64,000 bases of DNA, from assembly GCF_041734735.1 (NCBI RefSeq), contig NC_134901.1, positions 28,704,857 to 28,768,856 of the forward strand, written 5' to 3'. Shown here piece after piece: positions 59,701 to 64,000 of this stretch. The translations under genes were made by a program, and so were the position numbers. This DNA comes from Babylonia areolata (taxonomy: Eukaryota > Mollusca > Gastropoda > Neogastropoda > Buccinidae). Within the stretch, counting starts at the first letter, position 1, and each line of letters starts with the position of its first letter. Under the pieces are notes generated by a model. The model worked only from the letters and a program-made list of their open reading frames with translations, did not search any database and was not told where the DNA came from.

Positions 59701-62700
59701 AGAACACCATGAACATTAGTCTGTTTGATGCTGATGGGAAGTCTGAAAGTGAGAACACCACGAACATTAGTCTGTTTGATGCTGATGGGAAGTCTGAAAG
59801 TGAGAACACCATGAACATTAGTCTGTTTGATGCTGATGGGAAGTCTGAAAGTGAGAACACCATGAACATTAGTCTGTTTGATGCCAATGGGAAGTCTGAA
59901 AGTGAGAACACCAAAATGTGTCTGTTTGATGCCAATGGGAAGTCTGAAAGTGAGAACACCATGAACATTAGTCTGTTTGATGATGATGGGAAGTCTGAAA
60001 GTGAGAACACCACGAAAATGTGTCTGTTTGATGCTGATGGGAAGTCTGAAAGTGAGAACACCACAAAACTTTGTCTGTTTAATGCCGATATGGGAAGTCT
60101 GAAAGTGAGAATACCATGAACATTAGTCTGTTTGATGCTGATGGGAAGTCTGAAAGTGAGAATACCATGAACATTAGTCTGTTTGATACCGATGGGAAGT
60201 CTGAAAATAAGAATACCATGAAAATTAGTCTGATGCTGATGGGAAGTCTGAAAGTGAGGACACCACAAAAATGAATCAGTCTGATGCCAATGGGAAGTCT
60301 GAAAAAGAGAACACTACGAAAAATAATCTGTCCGTCATGCTATTCTATGCACAGGGTACACGTCTGGAAACTCCATGGAAATATATTGCACGCACAACAG
60401 AGAGAGGGAGAGAGAGAGAGAACAGAGAATGTGTATGCGCGTGCATGCATGCATGCGTGCATGCGTGTGTGTGTGTGTGTGTGTATCCTAGTTCACACTA
60501 TACCACAAAAAAATCTTCTGAGACTCCAGTCTCTAAATGTCTGACCAATTGCTCATAATTCTGATTTATGTCTTTGTTTGATGACAAATCCCTAAATCAA
60601 TTAATTGAACATTGGTGAAAATATCAAACACAACCAGTGTGCCAGACCATCGCCTGATCACTCAAGTTTCAGTTTCAAGGAGGCGTCACAGCGTGCAGAC
60701 TGATCCATATATGCAACACCATGTCTGCTGTATGTAAGAAAATAAATAAGTTGTTGTTTTTTTTAAGCAGCAGATGCCTGACTTTTGCATAAAACAAACA
60801 CGCTGATCAGATCTTGTGAGCCTATCCCAGGTTTGTGTACAACATTTATATAAACATGAAATAAAATAAGACAAAATAAAGAAATAAGAGAAAACATTAT
60901 ATCATAGTCCAGGGAAAGATAAGCTGAAGGCTAATGATTGAAACCAATCACTTAAGAAATGAATCTTTGTATGCAGTGCAGATTAACTGAGTACTGACAA
61001 AGAAAATATCCTCTACAGGGGTGAGTGAAAAAAAAGTCAGGCTGTAGGAGACAGGACAAAGAGATACCGAAACAAACACACTGACTAGACAAAGAGAGAG
61101 AGGAGCAGGACTGACAGGCAGACAAAGACATGCTGAAGGAGAACAATACCTTTCTGGCACAATCAAGTCAGTCAGAGCAGCTGAAGCTGGCAGAATGGAA
61201 TCTCTCGTCGATGACATGACTTCTGCCTTTCTCTTGCGCTTCTGAGCATCTGATGAAAAAGCGTCTGAAGTGGCAAACTGGCGAGGAGCAATACCGTGTT
61301 CTCCAAGATCCTGGTAAATGAGAAAACATAAAGTGATGAGTCCTCTGGTGTGGGATGAGTTATATCAAAATTACAGGAAACTAAAAATCCTATCAATCCT
61401 TTTGCATTTGAATTCTGACCTGTTTTGGTCTTCACTTTTAAAATCACAGTACAGATATCTTATTTTCCATAAACACTGTTTACCATTTCATGGATTTTAA
61501 ACTGGGGCAACTGAACATGACAGAGATGACAGCAATTCAGGGTCTCCTCTGATGTGTGGCCTGCTGGCAACTTATCAGTGGTAGCTCACTGTTGACTGCT
61601 GACGCTGAGACTGTGCAAGATGACCTGTACGTGGCTGTGTATGGGGGACTTCAGATGACCAGCATGGGAGTAATTCCATTAAAACAATTCAGATGGTGGG
61701 GCAGCAAAAATAAATAAATAAATGAAACAAAATATTTTTTTTCTTTTTTTCTTTTTTTTAAACAACCAAGAAGCTGAAGAAAGAAATAAAAAACAAAATA
61801 AATACCCCATGCTTTGAAAGAAGAGCTCAAAGTCATACTGACCTCATCATCCATGAAATCCTCAGGCTGCTGAAATGTGAGATCTTGTTTCTGCTGCCGT
61901 GATGACGCGAATGTAGATGGTGTCCAACCTTTGAATGACAAACAGAAACACACACTGCTAATATATTTTGAATTCACACACACACACACACACACGCGCG
62001 CGCGTGCGCGCACACACACACACACACACACACAGAGAAGTTTCAGAACCTGGTACTGAAAACAGCACTTAAACTATGACCTGCAGACCTATTGGTAAAT
62101 CTTGCTAACAGATGTAAAAGTACAATGTTCATTTTGCCTCAAGGCAGGAGCAGACAGAAAGCTTGTAACAACAACAAACTACTACACTCTGCAGTTTTAA
62201 GTTCTGTTTGAAAAGGTGTTTTTAGGGGGGTCTCAGGGACTGCAGCAACTAACCAAATGATCATGCTCCCATTCATCTATCTATCCTACAGTCTTGTTGA
62301 CCATGGGGGCACCAGACGTTTGGTAACCAGCCTCTTCCATCCCTCGCAGTTGTCTGTCTTTCTGACTGTCTCACTCAGAGTTAGGCCTGTCCTGATGTTG
62401 TTCTCCCATCTCTTCTTCTGCCTGCCTCTTCTCCTTGCTCCCTGCACTGTCTTGGGTGGTCCTGGCCAGTCCTGATGAGTGTGAGACGTGGCCAAACCAC
62501 TTCAATTTCTGTTTCTTTACAGTGGTCAGTAGATCATTATGTGGCTCAGTAGCTTGCTTGACTCTTCTGTGCACTTCATCATTTGTGATGTGGTCCCTCT
62601 ATGTGATGCTAAGGATTTCTGGAAGCTTTCCATCTCTAAGGCATCTTATTCTCTAGTTCAGCTGTCAAGGTCCATATCTCGCAGGCATATATAAATATGG

Positions 62701-64000
62701 AAATGACAAGGGAGCACATCAGTCAGATCTTTTGAGCTGATCGTGATGTTGCTGTCAATCCTCATGGGCATCAGTTTTGTCAGTGCTGTTGTTGTCTGAA
62801 CTATCCTGGAGAGTATTTCTGGCTTGGATCTTTCGTGTGCTCCCATCAGTTCCCAACAAAGTCCTGAACACAGTTCTTTTGGAAAGAAGGAAAGAGGCAG
62901 TGGACAGGTTTCTGCAGGAATGGATTCTGCGTCCACCCCACTGCCAGTCTGTGCATCATCATGGAGCAGTCAGTGGAGTCTGAGAGAAACTCCCCCCTCT
63001 GATCACATACTACAGCCAGTTAACTCACCTGACTTTTCCCACAGATGACCCATTTGTATGGGTAAGAAATAAAATCACCAAAAAACAAATGTTACAATTT
63101 ATGAACTGTAAACTTCCATACTGATCAGTAACATAATGAGTTAGTTGGGGACAAAATATAAACTTCCCCCCTTCTTATGCTATCATTTAGTGAGATGAAA
63201 GTATCCATATTTTTTGTATGAAATTTGCACACACTGATGATTTGTTAATGAATCCAGTAAAGCACACAGAGTCTGAAACAGATTAAATTCAGAATGTTGT
63301 ATAGCCATGATAGGGCTCCTTCATCCAATTCTGTTGTCTGCCTTGTGACTGAGATGAAACTGGGTCAGACGCTATCGTTGACACACACTGTTCATGTGAA
63401 CCAGTCACCACAAAAATAAATCTCCTGCTCGCGAGCACAGCAACACACTATGCATTTATTGGTCACAGTGGAGAGTGGAAAGGTCAGTTAAAATATTCTT
63501 AGCTTTTATCATTTTGCAAATTAGGTGCGAATCCAAATACTCAAAACTATATAAAGCCCCAATCAGGCTCCTTCATCTGAAACAGATGTAAACAGTAGGA
63601 CCTCGATCAGGGCCCTTCATCTGGAGTGAGTTAACCTGTTAGACAACGAGAAGGCATTTGACAGTGTTGACAATCAGAGAATCATTGTGGACGCTGTTGA
63701 GGTACTGCAAAGTATCCAAGAAGCTTATCTCCCTTTACTAGTCTACCCCAGGTTGCGCAGGTGCGTGTGTGTGTGTGTGAGAATGTGTGCAAATGTGTAT
63801 GCAGATGACTGTATCACACATGAACAATAGAACATATTTGCACCAAAGCATGTATGGGCACACAATATGGTTATGACAGACTATTGCTCACCTTCTTTTG
63901 ATCCAACAGAATTGAAATAGCCAGCAGAAAACCCGCCAGTGAAGGCCCCATGGAAGCGAGGTCGGCCTCTGGCCTCTTTGTCTGAGCGGCATGGGGCATC
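40278..64000 (-). CDS. GPATCH1: G-patch domain-containing protein 1, 5' end outside the window
   Basis: Nuclear spliceosome-associated protein; G-patch proteins activate DEAH-box helicases. Exons 5' to 3': 63892-64000 (partial), 61843-61928, 61150-61310, 58675-58781, 57060-57118, 56182-56385, 54922-55072, 53971-54234, 52724-53056, 51950-52131, 50487-50614, 48138-48277, 46682-46806, 44843-45116, 43714-44079, 42255-42373, 40278-40391. Phases chain through all 16 introns and sum to 2922 nt, 973 residues plus stop. Human is 931, so only a short N-terminus is missing. Matches to human include [27 protein letters not shown], the G-patch [107 protein letters not shown] and KDLFRAIF. Introns are long and repeat-filled. 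Least certain border: the 43714 donor, chosen for phase (GTGGGT). Confidence 0.97.
40590..40956 (+). mobile_element. SINE family A, near full length
   Basis: Head GTGGCAGAATGACTCAGACG, body AAAGAACCCATGGCAACAAA, ACTCTGATAGGTACACAAG; end CACCTTGAGAAACTGAAACT. In the last GPATCH1 intron, antisense to the gene. Confidence 0.87.
41340..41695 (+). mobile_element. SINE family B, near full length
   Basis: GTGGATGGCCCAGTGGTAAC head, GGTCTGGGCACTAGTCATTC, TGCTAAAATTCTGCAGAAAA and GAGAGCAGCCTGAATTTAAC; ends GTAATACAATACAATG. Confidence 0.82.
41700..42254. other. GPATCH1 last intron, unique part
   Basis: No further feature recognised between the SINE and the exon at 42255. Confidence 0.4.
42370..43060. 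repeat. 28/29-bp array containing the acceptor of GPATCH1 exon 42255-42373
   Basis: GTACCTGCATTGATAATCAT units alternate with GTACCTGCATTGATATAAT units, a 57-bp higher-order repeat. They are near perfect to 42650 and decay to about 43060. On the minus strand every unit reads AATGCAG/GTAC, the same as the real acceptor and first exon bases at 42374/42373. Confidence 0.95.
43415..43712 (+). mobile_element. Decayed SINE family B 3' part with CACAA-rich tail
   Basis: GTGCACTTTCCCAGGGGAGA and CCAAATTTCACACACAGCAA match family B's 3' region. A CACAACACAATACC-rich stretch follows up to the exon at 43714. Confidence 0.5.
44080..44842. repeat. GPATCH1 intron with element D and microsatellites
   Basis: Element D copy at 44240-44420 (GATATGGATACTTATATAGT, TTTGCAAAACAGACTGCCTA). 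GAT-rich DNA lies at 44110-44175 and 44440-44570. A C-rich run (44640-44705) and (CA)n (44750-44840) run up to the donor of the exon at 44843. Confidence 0.85.
45171..45530 (-). mobile_element. SINE family A, near full length
   Basis: Reverse complement of the family: CAGTTTTTGGACAAATCTAT at the low end, then CATGGGTTCTTTTTCAGTGT, then the tRNA-like head near 45520. It lies in the same orientation as GPATCH1. Confidence 0.87.
45645..46290 (+). mobile_element. Interspersed element E, longest copy
   Basis: tRNA-like beginning CAGTTGCCGAGGTGTAGAGG, then GCTCCTTCCCAGAGCTGAGT, GGGAGTGTTGCTCAAATTTC, GGTGGCGGTCTCCATTCTGG, and GTAACTTGGTAGCAGCAAGG at the end. It has no ORF, so it is a long SINE-like or non-autonomous retroposon. 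Confidence 0.78.
46291..46681. other. A/T-rich intron end
   Basis: A-rich then T-rich runs (46310-46400, 46490-46520) and unique DNA. No gene. Confidence 0.4.
46682..53056 (-). CDS. GPATCH1 middle exons (five exons)
   Basis: 52724-53056: [20 protein letters not shown], an Asn/Ser run, then [20 protein letters not shown]. 51950-52131: [20 protein letters not shown] and [10 protein letters not shown]. 50487-50614: [32 protein letters not shown]. 48138-48277: [20 protein letters not shown]. 46682-46806: [20 protein letters not shown]. The Asn/Ser-rich insertion and alanine-rich stretch are poorly conserved, as in other members. Confidence 0.94.
46783..47275. repeat. ~46-bp array containing the acceptor of GPATCH1 exon 46682-46806
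   Basis: About ten copies, 44-55 bp each. On the minus strand each has GTATTTCCAG/ATTCTTTTAC followed by AAGGGAACTGAATG, which is the real intron end and the first 24 exon bases. Copy-to-copy acceptor spacing is 46 bp for the first three steps (46807, 46853, 46899, 46945). Confidence 0.92.
47276..47779. other. GPATCH1 intron, unique sequence
   Basis: No feature recognised. Confidence 0.35.
47780..48130 (+). mobile_element. SINE family A ending 7-8 bases from a GPATCH1 donor
   Basis: Head GTGGCAGAATGGCTGGCG; body GTTTGACTGGAAAATTACAC and ACTCTGATAGGTACACATTA; end CTCCTTGAGGAACTGAATCT. The GTAAGA donor of exon 48138-48277 occupies 48132-48137 on the minus strand. The SINE therefore starts almost at the splice site. 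Confidence 0.86.
48296..48838 (-). mobile_element. Element D joined to SINE family C
   Basis: Element D (48296-48505) is followed without a gap by the family C body: ACCATGTAGGCAGCCATACT and GGGTGTGCATGCTGGGTATG. The tRNA-like head is on the minus strand at 48770-48835, with A-box GCAATAGCCGAATGGTTAAA and B-box GGGTTCAAATC. This copy suggests that D and C may be one element read from a tRNA promoter on the minus strand. Confidence 0.8.
48839..49985. other. GPATCH1 intron, mostly unique
   Basis: CA/GC run at 49371-49405, A/C-rich run to 49480, and (CTGTG)n at 49717-49775. No exon. Confidence 0.5.
49986..50315. repeat. ~75-bp degenerate repeat
   Basis: AGTAACTTATGCTCCTGAAA recurs about every 75 bp, four to five copies with variation. 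It lies downstream (in gene sense) of the GPATCH1 exon at 50487. Confidence 0.85.
50624..51600. repeat. ~60-bp array abutting the acceptor of GPATCH1 exon 50487-50614
   Basis: Units around GTTTAGCTGTATGTACACC and GTGAAATACAGGTGATTTTC. The five central copies (51240-51540, period about 55) are almost identical and those near the exon are more diverged. The array begins ten bases from the exon, so it supplies nearly the whole intron end. Confidence 0.92.
52132..52723. other. GPATCH1 intron
   Basis: Unique AT-rich DNA, no feature recognised. Confidence 0.35.
53220..53420. repeat. 40-bp tandem repeat, five copies
   Basis: TGACTGCATGAGCACAGGCA then CTCAAAGGCACTTTCTCTCC, five times. The only changes I see are CTCTCC/TTTCC, so it is recent. 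It is in the intron upstream (in gene sense) of exon 52724-53056, about 160 bp from its acceptor. Confidence 0.97.
53755..53920. repeat. (CA)n microsatellite
   Basis: Long CA runs with ACATACATGTACAC interruptions, ending 50 bp from the exon at 53971. Confidence 0.95.
53971..57118 (-). CDS. GPATCH1 central exons after the G-patch (four exons)
   Basis: 57060-57118: [19 protein letters not shown]. 56182-56385: [33 protein letters not shown] and [11 protein letters not shown]. 54922-55072: [35 protein letters not shown]. 53971-54234: [52 protein letters not shown]. Each aligns in order with human GPATCH1. Confidence 0.95.
54310..54512 (-). mobile_element. SINE family C
   Basis: GACGTGGATTACAGGATCTT, CCTGGGAGATCAGAAAAATC, and a decayed tRNA-like head near 54500 on the minus strand. 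In a GPATCH1 intron. Confidence 0.75.
54790..54945. repeat. Two-copy repeat containing a GPATCH1 exon end and donor
   Basis: Copy 54790-54866 (GTGGACTGCGCATGATAAAG, GTTTCCCCTGTTCCCTGCAT) repeats 54876-54945. The latter includes the last 24 bases of exon 54922-55072 and its GTGACG donor. In the outer copy the donor position reads GCGGTG, so it is probably dead. Confidence 0.88.
55140..55800. repeat. Intronic TG/CA tracts and retroposon tails
   Basis: TTGTTGTACAATACCTTATG and TTGTGCAATACCCTATTG (55157, 55313) are paired repeats beside TG runs. GGATTAATAAAGTG plus (TTTGA)n at 55494-55530 looks like a retroposon 3' end. (CT)n lies near 55570 and (CA)n at 55750-55797. Confidence 0.75.
56386..57059. 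other. GPATCH1 intron
   Basis: (TG)n at 56766-56800 and a short family C fragment near 56965-57010. Otherwise unique. Confidence 0.5.
57119..57607. other. GPATCH1 intron, mostly unique
   Basis: Contains AAC/ACA-rich DNA and a two-copy CATTCATTAAAAAGCTGTTT repeat (57439, 57469). Confidence 0.5.
57608..57975 (-). mobile_element. SINE family B, near full length
   Basis: Reverse complement of the family: GGGCTGCTCTCCCAAGGGAG at the low end, CCTGCCTGCAAGTTTATTTG, CCAAATGACTAGCATCC, and the tRNA-like head GCGTTACCACAAGGCCACCA near 57960. Confidence 0.87.
57976..58674. other. GPATCH1 intron
   Basis: A-run at 58180-58206 followed by a G-run; otherwise unique. Confidence 0.4.
58675..58781 (-). CDS. 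GPATCH1 G-patch exon
   Basis: Starts with one base after TTCTCACTTTCAG and completes arginine. It then encodes [25 protein letters not shown], a six-lysine run and QNT. The glycines and MGW of the G-patch (about residues 123-143 of the window protein) are present. The acceptor and first ~20 bases are repeated about 30 times upstream. Confidence 0.95.
58763..60330. repeat. 51-bp array, 31 copies, each with a GPATCH1 3' splice site
   Basis: I counted 31 copies of GGAAGTCTGAAA or close variants. The unit is mostly 51 bp; two near the gene-proximal end are 47 bp. On the minus strand each unit reads TTCTCACTTTCAG/ACTTCCC, then AT(C/T)(A/G)GCATCA. This is the real acceptor (58782/58781) and first bases of the G-patch exon. 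Copies near 60.2-60.3 kb are most diverged. Confidence 0.97.
60331..61149. other. GPATCH1 intron
   Basis: (GAGA)n and (TG)n at 60398-60483, a SINE family A fragment on the minus strand at 60663-60735, and unique DNA. Confidence 0.6.
61150..64000 (-). CDS. GPATCH1 N-terminal exons (first three in the window)
   Basis: Exon 63892-64000 starts at the window edge in frame ([14 protein letters not shown], then [20 protein letters not shown]). Exon 61843-61928 holds [15 protein letters not shown] and PEDFMDDE. Exon 61150-61310 holds [27 protein letters not shown], and LTDLIVPE, leaving AG for the next exon. This is the conserved N-terminal block of the family. Confidence 0.95.
61530..61705 (+). mobile_element. 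Element E fragment
   Basis: TGATGTGTGGCCTGCTGGCA and AGACTGTGCAAGATGACC match the end of the 24.9-kb copy. Confidence 0.6.
61968..62036. repeat. (CA)n/(GC)n tract
   Basis: CA, then CGCGCGCG, then CA, about 40 bp upstream in gene sense of the GPATCH1 exon 61843-61928. Confidence 0.95.
62268..63720 (-). mobile_element. Second 5'-inverted LINE fragment, itself interrupted
   Basis: Minus strand 62268-62840 encodes the reverse transcriptase C-terminal part in two frames: [32 protein letters not shown] and [19 protein letters not shown]. Its 3' tail is (GATA)n near 62270-62285. Plus strand from about 62840 encodes earlier reverse transcriptase sequence ([20 protein letters not shown]). After the insert at 63024-63630 it goes on with [15 protein letters not shown], the motif A region. 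Sense 3' part plus inverted 5' part indicates twin priming. Frame changes make it inactive. Confidence 0.85.
63020..63634. mobile_element. TTAA-flanked MITE (piggyBac-like) inside the LINE
   Basis: A 607-bp insert lies between TTAA copies (63020-63023 and 63631-63634). It begins CTCAC and ends GTGAG, and both ends carry a CAGATGA-type segment slightly further in. Removing it brings the two halves of the reverse transcriptase region together at one TTAA. No ORF. TTAA duplication is typical of piggyBac. Confidence 0.6.
63721..63891. other. GPATCH1 intron end
   Basis: Unique DNA with a short TG run at 63763-63779. Confidence 0.4.

Noticed and set aside
58583-60268. Repeat proteins on both strands (17-residue [17 protein letters not shown] type on plus, [14 protein letters not shown] type on minus)
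   Set aside because: A 51-bp unit without stops is open in many frames automatically. The region is a GPATCH1 intron. The plus ORFs have no gene context.
58763-60330. CRISPR array
   Set aside because: Units are contiguous with no unique spacers and the genome is animal. The same applies to the other tandem arrays here.

Overview
The window is animal nuclear DNA, most likely from a marine caenogastropod snail. Four intron-rich genes were assembled exon by exon. Splice phases chain without a break in the three recognised genes. Between and inside the genes lie long micro- and minisatellites and many copies of a few tRNA-headed SINE families of a type I associate with caenogastropod genomes. 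The organism call is inference.

Layout: (1) 1-6.0 kb is mostly satellite, with a 43-bp minisatellite at the left edge, polypyrimidine DNA and TG/GC tracts. (2) 6.05-14.6 kb, plus strand: a gene of unknown function whose product looks like two tandem DUF1330-like (dimeric alpha/beta barrel) units. Its small exons sit in microsatellites, and its third intron holds a Tc1-like transposon split by a twin-primed LINE. (3) 19.9-30.3 kb, minus strand: EIF2S2 (eIF2 beta), nine coding exons, 322 residues. (4) 32.4-37.9 kb, plus strand: HSBP1, three coding exons, 74 residues; its second intron is a minor-class (U12) AT-AC intron. (5) 40.3-64.0 kb, minus strand: GPATCH1, a spliceosome-associated G-patch protein, 17 coding exons in the window (973 residues); the first exon or exons lie beyond the right edge.

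EIF2S2 and HSBP1 are divergent, with start codons 2.1 kb apart. HSBP1 and GPATCH1 converge. The genes share no pathway beyond general gene expression (translation initiation, heat-shock control, splicing).

The most unusual signal is a set of intronic tandem arrays whose repeat unit contains an authentic exon-intron junction. In GPATCH1 a 51-bp unit repeated about 31 times carries the 3' splice site and first exon bases of the G-patch exon. A 46-bp array does the same for the exon at 46.7 kb, and a 28/29-bp array for the exon at 42.3 kb. A 3' array abuts the exon at 50.5 kb, a donor-containing duplication follows the exon at 55.0 kb, and a related array leads up to HSBP1 exon 2. In two GPATCH1 cases the nearest decoy acceptors keep the reading frame. 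I found no virus, LTR element, CRISPR array or bacterial feature.
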